A stretch of DNA of 64,000 nucleotides from positions 186,001-250,000 of the forward strand of contig NZ_BDCI01000007.1 in assembly GCF_001613425.1 (NCBI RefSeq). Reading direction: 5' to 3'. Position 1 is the stretch's first letter. Each line of letters opens with the position of its first letter. The translations under genes were made by a program, and so were the position numbers. Below the pieces are notes generated by a model. That model was not told where the DNA came from and did no database searches. It saw only the letters and a program-made list of their open reading frames with translations. Below, one piece after another: positions 24,907 to 33,567 of this stretch. The stretch is from Nocardia vulneris (GTDB lineage Bacteria > Actinomycetota > Actinomycetes > Mycobacteriales > Mycobacteriaceae).

Positions 24907-27393
24907 TCACGACTGCACGTCCTTGATCAGCCCCATGCACGAGTACGCCAAGCCGGGCACCACCTCGACCGGCACCCCGCGCGCGGCGGCGAGCAACCGG
25001 ATGTGCGCGTGTTCGGGTGCGTCGGCCTCGCGCACCAGCACCCGCCACGGCAGCCGGCGCAGCAGCACCCGGGTGGTCTCGCCCACCCCCGGCTTCACGA
25101 AGTTGACGCTGGTGATGCCGTATTCGGCCCGCACCTGCTCGACCGACGCCCACCCGGTCCAGGTGGGTGTGCGCACGCCGGCGCGGACCGCGGCGACCGC
25201 GCCGGGCACCCGGTCACGGACCGGGTCGAACGCGGCGGCCACGGTGTCCAGCAACCGGTTCGACACGTCGTCGCCGGCCAGTTCGCGATAGAACTTGGCA
25301 CCGTGGAACTCGCCGGGCCCGATCAGTTCGTCGTTCAGTACGGTGCGCGAGATCAGGCCGGAGACAGTCGAATTGAGGCAGGCGGAGGCGATGAGGAAAT
25401 CGTCACGGGTGCCGTAGGTGCGCACGCAGTGCCCCGGGTCGGCGAGCACGGCGAGTTCGTCGTTGAAGCGCGCGCCGCCCGCCGCGTGGTAGGCGTCCAG
25501 CGCTTCGGTCAGCTCGTGCGTGATCGCACCCTTGCCGGTCCATCCGTCCACGAACACGATGGACGACGGATCATGATGTGCCGCAAGATAATCCAAGGCC
25601 ACCGCGTCGATACCACGACCGCGCACGATCGAGACGGCATAGTGCGGCACGTCCAGCGCGGGCAGGCCCGCGGCCCGCCCCGACCGCAGCCAGCGCCGCA
25701 TCAGGATGCCGATCGGCGTCCCCGCCCGGGCGAGCGAGACCAGGACGATATCGTCGCCGCGTTCGGCCACCACGAGTTCGGCGACCGTCGCGACCGCGAG
25801 CGCCAATCGCTCGGCGCTGTCGGCGAGCACATCGTCGAACAGCGCGCGATAGGCCGCGTCGGGCTGGTATTCGATCGGCAGCGATTCCGCGTAGTGCGCC
25901 ACCCCGGCTTGGATCCGCCGTTCCCGTTCCACGACATCGGCTTCCAGGTCGACGGCGGAGAGGTCTTTCAGCAGCCAGCACACCTCATCGGCCGCGTACG
26001 AACCGAATTCCGGGCCGTACAGCGGCGTCGGTAGTCCGGTGGACGCGACCTCGGCCGCAGTGCCGGTACGCAATTCGGCCCGCGCCGCATCCAGTGCCCG
26101 CGGATCCGCGCCGGGCAGCACCGCGACCACGACGTCGGCGCCGGAGGCGGTCAGCACATCCACCAGACCGCCGTCGGCGACCAGCTCGTCGGTATCGGCG
26201 GGCGGATCGATGACGACCAGCAGCACCGGGTCGGCGCCGGTGCCGCCGTCCCACTGCGCGTTGTACAGATAGCGCGGCGCTTCCCGATCGGATTCCGGTG
26301 CGGTGAAACGGAATCCGCGGCGAAGCGGATACCCCGGCTCGTCCAGCACATACGCGGGCGAGCGGGTGGTCGTCTGATACCGCACCGGCGTCCCGGCGGC
26401 GGCGAGTTCCGCCGCCAGTCGCAGCGGCAGATACATCAGTTCCTCGTGCCCGAGCACGATGACCGGCCGAGCCGGAAACCGCGCGCCGAGCCGAGCGCGC
26501 AACAGGTCGGTGACCGTCGCGAGGGCCGCGTCGAACGCCGCGAGGTCGGCGCGCAGCACGCCGTGCCGTCCCCCCTCGGGCACCGCGGCGGGCCAGGGCA
26601 ATTCCAGCCGGGTGAACGAGCCGCGCTGTGCGGCAACCGGATTGAGCGTGGCTTCGGGAAGTTCGGCGACCGCGTCCACCAGTCCCGCGGGCAGCACGGT
26701 CTGCCCCGAGGCCAGGCATACGGTGTCGATCCGGACGCCGATATCGGCGGCCGCCCGCTCGAACGCGGCGCGGTCGGCCTCGACTCGCATATCCACCAGC
26801 GAGGCGAGCACATAGTGCGAACGCGGCGAAAAGGCGTGCAGCGCCCGAATCGCGTCGAGTGCCGTAGCGCCCGTGGATATTTCGTCGTCGACCAGAACCA
26901 GCGGCAGGTCGTTGACAAAGATATCGGCGGGCACCGGCTGCAGTTGATGCGAGGTGGCGTGCGAATGCCCTTCTTCGAAACCGGTGAGCGTGTCGGCTTC
27001 GGCGACATCACGCCGGGTCGAATGCAGATATCCGACGGCCCCGATCCGTGCCGCGACACAGTGGCCGAGTCCGGTTGCGGTCTCGGCGAATCCGAGCACC
27101 AGCGCGTCGCGCGCGCCGAGCAGTTCCCGCACGAGATCGCCCAGCCGGTTACCGCCCTCGAGCACCACGCGGGGGTCGGTGGGCAGGTGTTTCCCGAGCA
27201 CGGTGGAGACGAGCAGGTGGGCGCGGCGCTTGTTGCCCCGCCGCAGCCCGGGCTGGATCAGCGCGGCGATGTCCAGCTCCGCGGGCAGCACCCCGACCGG
27301 GGCGGTGCCGAACGATTCCGCGTGCTCCAGCTGGATGCCGAGATTCTTGGTAGCCCAGGGAGTTTCGATCACCTCGAGGGCGGCGCCGCTCAT
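24907..27393 (-). CDS. PRTase-TRSP-StiP-PELOTA four-domain fusion of the Ter operon
   Basis: An 828-residue protein starting at the ATG that overlaps the CitE-like stop by four bases. Residues about 20-235 are a phosphoribosyltransferase with the PRPP-binding loop VLVDDEISTGAT (166-177). About 300-450 matches the TRSP domain usually attached to it (VLGHEELMYLPLRLAAEL). About 460-735 resembles the StiP domain (SLPIEYQPDAAY, LVSLARAGTPIGILMRRWLR, IVFVDGWTGKGAI). The end is PELOTA/L7Ae-like (AHIRLLAAARGVPVEVVPGLAYSC). These modules are often two genes; here they are one chain. It should transfer and process a ribose-phosphate-linked intermediate. Confidence 0.82.
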   Translation of the reverse strand: MSGAALEVIETPWATKNLGIQLEHAESFGTAPVGVLPAELDIAALIQPGLRRGNKRRAHLLVSTVLGKHLPTDPRVVLEGGNRLGDLVRELLGARDALVLGFAETATGLGHCVAARIGAVGYLHSTRRDVAEADTLTGFEEGHSHATSHQLQPVPADIFVNDLPLVLVDDEISTGATALDAIRALHAFSPRSHYVLASLVDMRVEADRAAFERAAADIGVRIDTVCLASGQTVLPAGLVDAVAELPEATLNPVAAQRGSFTRLELPWPAAVPEGGRHGVLRADLAAFDAALATVTDLLRARLGARFPARPVIVLGHEELMYLPLRLAAELAAAGTPVRYQTTTRSPAYVLDEPGYPLRRGFRFTAPESDREAPRYLYNAQWDGGTGADPVLLVVIDPPADTDELVADGGLVDVLTASGADVVVAVLPGADPRALDAARAELRTGTAAEVASTGLPTPLYGPEFGSYAADEVCWLLKDLSAVDLEADVVERERRIQAGVAHYAESLPIEYQPDAAYRALFDDVLADSAERLALAVATVAELVVAERGDDIVLVSLARAGTPIGILMRRWLRSGRAAGLPALDVPHYAVSIVRGRGIDAVALDYLAAHHDPSSIVFVDGWTGKGAITHELTEALDAYHAAGGARFNDELAVLADPGHCVRTYGTRDDFLIASACLNSTVSGLISRTVLNDELIGPGEFHGAKFYRELAGDDVSNRLLDTVAAAFDPVRDRVPGAVAAVRAGVRTPTWTGWASVEQVRAEYGITSVNFVKPGVGETTRVLLRRLPWRVLVREADAPEHAHIRLLAAARGVPVEVVPGLAYSCMGLIKDVQS

Positions 27394-28604
27394 ACCTTCA
27401 CCATCGCGGTCAGCAGATCCACGAACGACACTCCCTTGTTGGCCACGCCGAACACCCGTGCGCGCAGCAAGGTCTGCCGGGCCCAGCTGCGATGCGGCCG
27501 CATCTCGTTCATCTTGTTCCGGTAGCCCGAGGCCGCGACCCCGCCGACATCGACCTGCAAGATGTCCAGCGCGTCGGAGTACTCCTCGTGCGTCACCACC
27601 GACAGTGCGTGCACCGCCGCCACGTGCGACGGATGGATCACCGTCTTGCCCTGGATACCGTTGGCCCGGTCCAGCGTGATCTCGCGCAGCAGGCCGTCCA
27701 GATCCCGGCTGACCAGGTACTGGCGGAACGGCACCGCGTCGGATTCCTCGAACGGCGCGGTGCGCAGCAGCGGCCGGAACATGCGTTCGTGGTCGGCGAA
27801 GTACTCCCAGACCGGGCCGGTGATGACGAAACCGGTGCCGTCCGCGCGGCCCAGATAGTTCACGATGTCGCCGATCACATCGGCGACCACCCGCACGTCG
27901 TAGATGGTCAGGTCGCGGTCGCGCCGGATGCCGAAGGTCGAGCACATATCGGTGGCGCCGACCCGCACGGCCAGCACCCGGTCGCGATGCGCGCCGAGCA
28001 GTTCCGCGATCCGGGTCAGCTCCTGATCCCGGGTCTGCCGGTGCACCAGGCCCGCCGATTCGAGCACCGGCATGCCGTAGATCGGCCGATCCAGTCGCCG
28101 CACCGCGGCGCTCAACGCCTCCAGATAGCGCGGCCCCGTCGTGCTGTCGAACTTCGGGAAGACGAATCCGGTCAGCACCGAGGCGCCGGCGTCCAACTGC
28201 TCGACGATCTCGGTGATGGTGTCCGCGTCGCGCACCCGGACGAACAGCAGCGGATTCGAATCCCCGTTGTGCGCCAGCGCATCCAGCGTGCGCACCGTCT
28301 GCGACTTGGCCAGTTCGACCTCGTGATCGGCGACCGCGTCCTCGAGGTCGATCACCATCGAGCACACGCCGCGTTCGGCGCGTTTGCTGATGGTCAGCGC
28401 GAGGTCCGGCCGGGTCGCCGGCGCATAAAGGGTCGCGCCCAGCGCGACCGCCAGTAATTCCCGATCGGTGTGGTCGTCGCCGAACGGCTCGGGCTCCCGA
28501 TGGAAAAGACTCCGTACGTCCGGACCGTGCAGCTGCCGAAAGTGGCGCAGCGGCATTCGCTTCCGCAGGGAAACTTCCCGCTGGACGGCGATGCCTGCGG
28601 TCAT
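27390..28604 (-). CDS. CitE/HpcH-like TIM-barrel C-C bond lyase of the Ter operon
   Basis: A 404-residue enzyme from ATG 28604 with GAGGA upstream. The metal and substrate residues typical of HpcH/HpaI-CitE lyases are visible: RAERGVCSMVIDLEDAVAD, LLFVRVRDADTI, FVFPKFDS, MPVLESAGL and RVGATDMCSTFG. This matches the C-C bond lyase that accompanies PRTase and StiP proteins in Ter operons. It overlaps the fused PRTase gene by four bases and follows the coiled-coil gene by 13 bases. The predicted reaction is aldol or retro-aldol chemistry on an unknown intermediate. Confidence 0.84.
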   Translation of the reverse strand: MTAGIAVQREVSLRKRMPLRHFRQLHGPDVRSLFHREPEPFGDDHTDRELLAVALGATLYAPATRPDLALTISKRAERGVCSMVIDLEDAVADHEVELAKSQTVRTLDALAHNGDSNPLLFVRVRDADTITEIVEQLDAGASVLTGFVFPKFDSTTGPRYLEALSAAVRRLDRPIYGMPVLESAGLVHRQTRDQELTRIAELLGAHRDRVLAVRVGATDMCSTFGIRRDRDLTIYDVRVVADVIGDIVNYLGRADGTGFVITGPVWEYFADHERMFRPLLRTAPFEESDAVPFRQYLVSRDLDGLLREITLDRANGIQGKTVIHPSHVAAVHALSVVTHEEYSDALDILQVDVGGVAASGYRNKMNEMRPHRSWARQTLLRARVFGVANKGVSFVDLLTAMVKV

Positions 28605-28617
28605 CGTTGGTCCATCC

Positions 28618-29835
28618 TCATTCTCGTCGTGGTCCTGCTTGCTTTCTCATTCGATCTACCACCCCGGCTATGAAATCCATGACGGTATCCAGCTCCGTCA
28701 CATACGCCCAATAGTCGGGGTGCCGCCCCGACAGGCTCTCGCTGATTCGATCGATCCGTACGGCCTGCGCGTCGAGCACAGAACCCCATTCCGGGACGAG
28801 CTCGCGACTCACCGCGAGCATTTGCGCGTCCCGCAGCCGAAATCGTACGGCCTTGGCCTTCTCTTGCGGGTCGGACCGGACTTCCCGCAGCAGAGTCAGC
28901 CGTTTCGTGACGGCGTCGACCTGCTGCTCGGCCTCCGTGAGATACCCGCGGGCGGACGTGGTCAGATCAAGTGCAATCTCCGGGTTGTTCTCCGCCGCTG
29001 CCGCACGCGCCCGGGCCAGGGCATCGTCCGCGGCCTCGATGGCTCGCTGGCTTTCCCGCTCATTGTCAGCCAAGTCTGCCGAACTCGCAGCATTGAATTC
29101 GCGCAGCAGGGCCGAATAGGCCGGGCCGAGCCCCTCGGCCCTGGTCCGGGCCGCGGCCAGCCGGGTGGTCACCGAGGCGACCGCGGTTTTCGCCGCGGCG
29201 GCCCGAGATGGGGCCTGCGCCAACGCTTCTGCCAATGCCTTGGTGGTCGCCTCCAGCCGGTTCGCGGCATCCCGCACCGTCCCGGCCGGAGCCCCCGGAC
29301 CTGCGGCTTCGAGTGTGACGAGGGCCTCATCCACGGCTTGGGCGCGTTGGCGGACCGAGGGATAGTTCGCGAACTCGGACTCGGCCGCCTGCCTGCGCAC
29401 GCCCGCCGCGCCGATCTTCACCTGCTGGGCCAGCTGCGGCACCGTGCCGAGCACCCCGACCGCCTGCTCGAGTTGGGCCTGGTTGGCGCGATAGAACTCG
29501 TCGACGGCACGGGCCGCCTCGACCAGCTGCCTGGTCACGGTGTCGGCCTGCGCCGGCCCCTGCGGCATCGGGGTCGCGTCGCGTTCGACCTGCTCGAGCT
29601 GCTCGGTCAGGGTCAGATACGCGCCCGACGCGTCGTAGCAGCGGCTGCGCACCGGCTCCCAGCGCGCGGCCAGGCGCCGCTCCGGGAACACCTGCTCGGA
29701 CGCGTGCACCGCCGCCTCGGCCGCGCTCTGCCGTCTGTCCATGTCGAGGAACGCCGACGCCAGCGACTGTCGCGCCTGCTCGATCCATTCGCTGTTCCCG
29801 GCTGAGCGGAACCATCCGCGCCTACGGCCTACCAC
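28618..29835 (-). CDS. Long helical coiled-coil protein, first gene of the Ter metabolite operon
   Basis: A 405-residue, Ala/Glu/Arg/Gln-rich protein starting at GTG 29835. Nearly the whole chain is predicted helical, with heptad-like runs (AADDALARARAAAAENNPEIAL, QQVDAVTKRLTLLREV, WGSVLDAQAVRIDRISESL). There is no signal peptide or membrane span and no recognisable catalytic motif. It resembles, in composition and place, the helical TelA-type partners of Ter operons, but I cannot establish homology. It is divergent from the single-domain TerD gene across 145 bases, which must hold both promoters. Confidence 0.6.
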   Translation of the reverse strand: MVGRRRGWFRSAGNSEWIEQARQSLASAFLDMDRRQSAAEAAVHASEQVFPERRLAARWEPVRSRCYDASGAYLTLTEQLEQVERDATPMPQGPAQADTVTRQLVEAARAVDEFYRANQAQLEQAVGVLGTVPQLAQQVKIGAAGVRRQAAESEFANYPSVRQRAQAVDEALVTLEAAGPGAPAGTVRDAANRLEATTKALAEALAQAPSRAAAAKTAVASVTTRLAAARTRAEGLGPAYSALLREFNAASSADLADNERESQRAIEAADDALARARAAAAENNPEIALDLTTSARGYLTEAEQQVDAVTKRLTLLREVRSDPQEKAKAVRFRLRDAQMLAVSRELVPEWGSVLDAQAVRIDRISESLSGRHPDYWAYVTELDTVMDFIAGVVDRMRKQAGPRRE

Positions 29836-29980
29836 GCCCCGATCTTAGAGATCTCCTCTGTTCACCGGGGGTTCTGCGGGTTCCTACGCAAGTTCGCGGA
29901 AACCTACTACTGTCGTAAGGCGTACCCGGCGATTCGGACATGCTGGGAACCAATGACGGACTATTGAAAGGGAATCCCGC

Positions 29981-30556
29981 ATGGGTGTCAGTTTGTCCAA
30001 GGGCGGCAATGTCTCGCTGACCAAGGCGGCGCCTAACCTCACCGCCGTCGCAGTCGGCCTAGGGTGGGATGTGCGGACCACCACCGGTACCGACTTCGAC
30101 CTGGACGCGAGCGCGATCGCGACCGGCGCGGACAAGAAGGTGCTCTCCGACCAGCACTTCGTGTTCTTCAACAACCTGAAGTCCCCTGAGGGCGCGATCG
30201 AGCACGCCGGTGACAACACCACCGGTGAGGGCGAAGGCGACGACGAGGTCATCAACGTCGACCTGGCCAACACCCCGCCGACCATCGAGAGCATCTTCTT
30301 CCCGGTCTCGATCTACGACGCCGAGACGCGGCAGCAGTCGTTCGGTCAGGTCCGCAACGCGTACATCCGCGTCGTCGACCGCAGCAACAACAACGAACTC
30401 GCCCGCTACGACCTCACCGAGGACGCCTCGACCGAGACCGCGATGGTGTTCGGCGAGCTGTACCGTAACGGGGCGGAGTGGAAGTTCCGCGCCATCGGCC
30501 AGGGCTACGCCTCCGGCCTCGCGGGCATCGCCCGTGATTACGGCGTGAACGTCTAG
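29981..30556 (+). CDS. terD: TerD calcium-binding stress protein
   Basis: A 191-residue single-domain TerD, the canonical length. ATG 29981 has AAAGGGA upstream. It begins GVSLSKGGNVSLTKAAPNLTAVAVGLGWDV, and the two calcium sites are intact (FDLDASA and GEGEGDDEVINVDL). The ending WKFRAIGQGYASGLAGIARDYGVNV is characteristic. TerD proteins bind calcium and work with TerC at the membrane in responses to tellurite, phage or oxidative stress. It heads the operon that continues with the TerC-like and TerA-like genes, after a terminator. Confidence 0.95.
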   Translation: MGVSLSKGGNVSLTKAAPNLTAVAVGLGWDVRTTTGTDFDLDASAIATGADKKVLSDQHFVFFNNLKSPEGAIEHAGDNTTGEGEGDDEVINVDLANTPPTIESIFFPVSIYDAETRQQSFGQVRNAYIRVVDRSNNNELARYDLTEDASTETAMVFGELYRNGAEWKFRAIGQGYASGLAGIARDYGVNV

Positions 30557-30574
30557 GAATAATTCGCGGTTGCA

Positions 30575-30596
30575 GGGGGCCCGGCGACGGGCCCCC
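30575..30596 (+). terminator. Hairpin after terD
   Basis: GGGGGCCCG and CGGGCCCCC pair perfectly around GCGA, 19 bases after the terD stop. Confidence 0.7.
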
Positions 30597-30765
30597 TCGT
30601 CGTGCGCTCAGGATTGTCCGATTTGTCGGGAACGCTGACGGGCGCAGCACCGTTGGACAAGCGAGGGTTCTCCGGCCACGCTGGTACCGGCGGCGCCATC
30701 TCGGCTACATCAGATAAAGCGATCGGACGGCAGACGTCCGGCCGACGCAAACGAAAGGTCCCCGC

Positions 30766-31866
30766 GTGGTCCTGCGAATTTTCGGCATGTCCATCATCGT
30801 GACGGTGCTGTCGCTCGTCGTGGCGTTCCTGTACGGCGGACCCACGGCCCTGGCACTAGCCGCGATCCTCGGCATCCTCGAAGTGTCGCTCTCCTTCGAC
30901 AACGCTGTCATCAACGCGACAGTGCTCGAGCGGATGAGCGCGTTCTGGCAACGGATCTTCCTCACCATCGGCGTGTTGATCGCCGTGTTCGGCATGCGCC
31001 TGGTCTTCCCGCTGGCGATCGTGTGGATCACCGCGGGCCTGGACCCGGTGAAGGCGCTGGATCTGGCGCTGAACCCGCCCGCGGACGACGCGGCCTACTT
31101 CCCGAACGGCGATCCCAGTTACGAAACCCTGCTCACCGACGCGCATCCGCAGATCGCCTCGTTCGGTGGCATGTTCCTGCTGCTGCTGTTCCTGAACTTC
31201 ATCTTCGAAAAGCGCGACATCACCTGGCTGTCCTGGCTGGAGCGCCCGCTCGCCCAGCTCGGCAAGCTCGACATGCTCTCGGTGGTCGTCGCGAGCATCG
31301 GCCTCATCCTCACCGCGGAACTGGTCGCGGCCGAGGACGACCGGTCCACGGTGCTGCTCGCCGGCCTGCTCGGCATGGTCACCTACATCGTGGTGGACGG
31401 GCTCGGCTCGATGTTCCACACCGAGGAGCACACCGGCGACGGACCGTCGGAGCTGGTCAAGGCCACCGGTAAGGCCGGATTCTTCCTGTTCCTCTACCTC
31501 GAGGTGCTCGACGCGTCGTTCTCCTTCGACGGCGTGATCGGCGCGTTCGCCATCACCTCCGACCCGATCATCATCGCGCTCGGCCTCGGCCTGATCGGCG
31601 CCATGTTCGTCCGCTCGATCACCGTCTACCTGGTGCGCAAGGGCACACTGGCCGAGTACGTGTACCTGGAGCACGGCGCGCACTGGGCGATCGGCGCGCT
31701 GGCGGTGATCCTGTTCGTCTCCATCGGCGTGCACATCAACGAACTCATCACCGGCATGGTCGGTATCGCGTTCATCGGTGCGGCGTTCATCAGTAGCGTG
31801 CTGCGCAACCGGCGGGAGAACGACAAAGAAGTCGACAGCGAACGAGAGCCGACCCCGGTAGGCTGA
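30766..31866 (+). CDS. TerC/DUF475-family integral membrane protein
   Basis: A 366-residue polytopic protein from GTG 30766 (an in-frame ATG at 30787 is possible). About eight to nine membrane segments are visible. The family's paired acidic motifs are present as EVSLSFDNAVINA near the start and EVLDASFSFDGVIGA in the second half, the probable metal-binding sites. TerC-type proteins are linked to tellurite resistance and to metal export such as manganese. Position between TerD and a TerA-like gene places it in the membrane arm of the Ter system. No riboswitch was recognised in the 170 bases upstream. Confidence 0.9.
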   Translation: MVLRIFGMSIIVTVLSLVVAFLYGGPTALALAAILGILEVSLSFDNAVINATVLERMSAFWQRIFLTIGVLIAVFGMRLVFPLAIVWITAGLDPVKALDLALNPPADDAAYFPNGDPSYETLLTDAHPQIASFGGMFLLLLFLNFIFEKRDITWLSWLERPLAQLGKLDMLSVVVASIGLILTAELVAAEDDRSTVLLAGLLGMVTYIVVDGLGSMFHTEEHTGDGPSELVKATGKAGFFLFLYLEVLDASFSFDGVIGAFAITSDPIIIALGLGLIGAMFVRSITVYLVRKGTLAEYVYLEHGAHWAIGALAVILFVSIGVHINELITGMVGIAFIGAAFISSVLRNRRENDKEVDSEREPTPVG

Positions 31867-31894
31867 TTTTCGGCAGGCAGCCGAAAGACTCGTG

Positions 31895-31929
31895 CGGCAG
31901 CGGCCCCTCCTGCGGGAGGACCGCTGCCG
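31895..31929 (+). terminator. Hairpin after the TerC-like gene
   Basis: CGGCAGCGG pairs with CCGCTGCCG, and the inner CCTCC with GGGAGG-like bases, followed by TTCCC. It lies 29 bases after the stop and 30 bases before the TerA-like start, so it may attenuate rather than fully stop transcription. Confidence 0.5.
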
Positions 31930-31958
31930 TTCCCATTTCTTCCGAGGGGGATCGCGCC

Positions 31959-32582
31959 ATGGCGACCGACAGCAACGCCGGTGGGGTCAACCTGTCCAAG
32001 GTGACCCTGTCCAAGGCCACGCCCAGCATCAACCTCACCAAACCCGGTGAGCAGCAAGGCGCCATGCGGGTGAACCTGAACTGGTCGGCCGGCTCGAAAG
32101 GCTTCTTCCGCCGGTCCAAGCCCGTCGACCTCGACCTCGGCTGCCTCTACGAATTGGCCAATGGCAACAAGGGCGTGGTGCAGGCGGTCGGCAACAACTT
32201 CGGCTCGCTCGACGCCGAGCCCTATATCCAGCTCGACGGTGACGACCGCAGCGGCACCGCCACCGGCGGCGAGAACATGCACATCAATCTCGCTCGCCCC
32301 GAACTGTTCCGGCGCATCCTGATCTTCGCGTTCATCTACGAGGGCGTACCGAACTGGGCCGCCGCCGACGGTGTGGTGACCCTGTACCCGACCTCCGGTC
32401 CGCAGATCGAGGTCCGGCTCGACTCCCCTGTCGACGGTGCGCGCTCCTGTGCGATCGCCCTGCTGCAGAACCAGGGCAACGGCATCACCGTGCATCGCGA
32501 GGTGCACTACATCAACGGCGCCCAGCAGCAGATCGACGAGGCCTACCGCTGGGGCATGAACTGGCACCGAGCCAGCAAGTAG
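31959..32582 (+). CDS. TerA-like TerD-superfamily protein
   Basis: A 207-residue protein from ATG 31959 with GAGGGGG upstream. It starts with two SK-V-L-S/T repeats (NLSKVTLSKATPSINLTKPG) and contains NLNWSAGSKGFFRRSKPVDLDLGCLYEL, where DLDLGC replaces the TerD DLDAS site. GGENMHINLARPE and the ending REVHYINGAQQQIDEAYRWGMNWHRASK match TerA-type members. TerA proteins have one TerD-like module that may bind calcium less tightly. Third gene of the terD-terC unit. It stops two bases before the end of the convergent EamA gene. Confidence 0.85.
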   Translation: MATDSNAGGVNLSKVTLSKATPSINLTKPGEQQGAMRVNLNWSAGSKGFFRRSKPVDLDLGCLYELANGNKGVVQAVGNNFGSLDAEPYIQLDGDDRSGTATGGENMHINLARPELFRRILIFAFIYEGVPNWAAADGVVTLYPTSGPQIEVRLDSPVDGARSCAIALLQNQGNGITVHREVHYINGAQQQIDEAYRWGMNWHRASK

Positions 32583-32583
32583 C

Positions 32584-33483
32584 TCAGCGCGCCGCGAGCA
32601 CGGGCCGCGGTACCGGTGACCGCACCGCAGCCGGTTTGCGCGAGGCGAACACCAAGCCGAGCAGCCCGACACTCAGGCCGGCAAAGGTCAACGGCCGCAC
32701 CGGCTGATCGATCAACACCCAGGCGAGCACCGCGGTGACCGCGGGCGTGGCGAAGAACAACCGGCCGACCCTGGTGGCGTCCCAGTACCGCAGCATCGCG
32801 TTCAGCAGCAGGAACGCGGCCATCGAGTTGACCAGCACCATCCAGGTGAGCGCCCCGGCGAAGCCGGGCACATCCCACACCTCGAGCTGACCGGTCAGCA
32901 CCGCCAGCACGCCGGCGACCGGCGCGCTCACGAGCACGTGCACCGCCGTCGACGCCCGCGGATCGACCTCGGGGACGAATCGCTTCTGATACACCGTGCC
33001 GATGCTCAGGCCGAGCAGGCCGAGCACGCACAGCAGCAGGCCGATCAGCGAGAAGGTCGATTGGTCGAGGACGGCCAGCCCGACGCCGACCCCGCCGATC
33101 CCGAAGCCGAACCATTGCCGCGCCGAGACGCTTTCGCCGAGCACCCCGGCGAACAGCGCGATGACCACCGGATTCAACCCCTGGACCAGCGCGATGACCG
33201 CGGCGGGCACGTGCTCGTTCATCGCGGTGTAGAAGGCGCCGAACTGCACCGCCTGCATGAGCAGCCCGGCGACGCCGACGTGGCGCAGCTGCCTGCCGCG
33301 CGGCCAGGTGGCGTGTACCGCAACGGCATACGCCGCGAGCAAGAGGCCCGCGATGGCGAAGCGGGCGAACAGCACCGTCATCGGCGGCGCCGCGCCGACG
33401 CCGATGATTCCGGCGATGAAGGCGCTGCTCCACAGCACGACGAACAGCGGCTGCACCGCCACCGACCTGAATTGAGTCCGCAC
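32584..33483 (-). CDS. EamA/DMT-family exporter
   Basis: A 299-residue membrane protein from GTG 33483, with GGAGGG correctly spaced. Ten hydrophobic segments in two homologous halves form the EamA (drug/metabolite transporter) fold, e.g. PLFVVLWSSAFIAGIIG at the start and FAGLSVGLLGLVFASRK at the end; the second half includes WMVLVNSMAAFLLLNAMLRYWDATRV. The frame extends upstream through the regulator gene but that is a shadow. It is divergent from the CGNR-finger regulator, and the shared 84-base gap carries two matched operator-like sites, so it is probably the regulator's target. Confidence 0.9.
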   Translation of the reverse strand: MRTQFRSVAVQPLFVVLWSSAFIAGIIGVGAAPPMTVLFARFAIAGLLLAAYAVAVHATWPRGRQLRHVGVAGLLMQAVQFGAFYTAMNEHVPAAVIALVQGLNPVVIALFAGVLGESVSARQWFGFGIGGVGVGLAVLDQSTFSLIGLLLCVLGLLGLSIGTVYQKRFVPEVDPRASTAVHVLVSAPVAGVLAVLTGQLEVWDVPGFAGALTWMVLVNSMAAFLLLNAMLRYWDATRVGRLFFATPAVTAVLAWVLIDQPVRPLTFAGLSVGLLGLVFASRKPAAVRSPVPRPVLAAR

Positions 33484-33498
33484 GTACCCTCCCGGAGC

Positions 33499-33560
33499 TA
33501 ACCGCCTTAGATGGTTACTACCGTGACAGCTCGTTGAATAACCTGTCAAGGTGGTTACTA
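33499..33560. promoter_or_regulatory. Two identical TAACC-N9-GGTTA sites 40 bp apart
   Basis: TAACC (33499-33503) and GGTTA (33513-33517), then TAACC (33539-33543) and GGTTA (33553-33557), each followed by CTA. The spacing is exactly 40 bases centre to centre, about four helical turns, so two dimers would bind the same DNA face. The sites fill the gap between the divergent EamA and CGNR genes. Regulator identity is inferred. Confidence 0.65.
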
Positions 33561-33567
33561 TGAGAGG

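Noticed and set aside
30597..30765. Manganese (yybP-ykoY type) riboswitch before the TerC-like gene
   Set aside because: I looked for the conserved elements of that leader and did not find them; only unstructured GC-rich sequence is evident.
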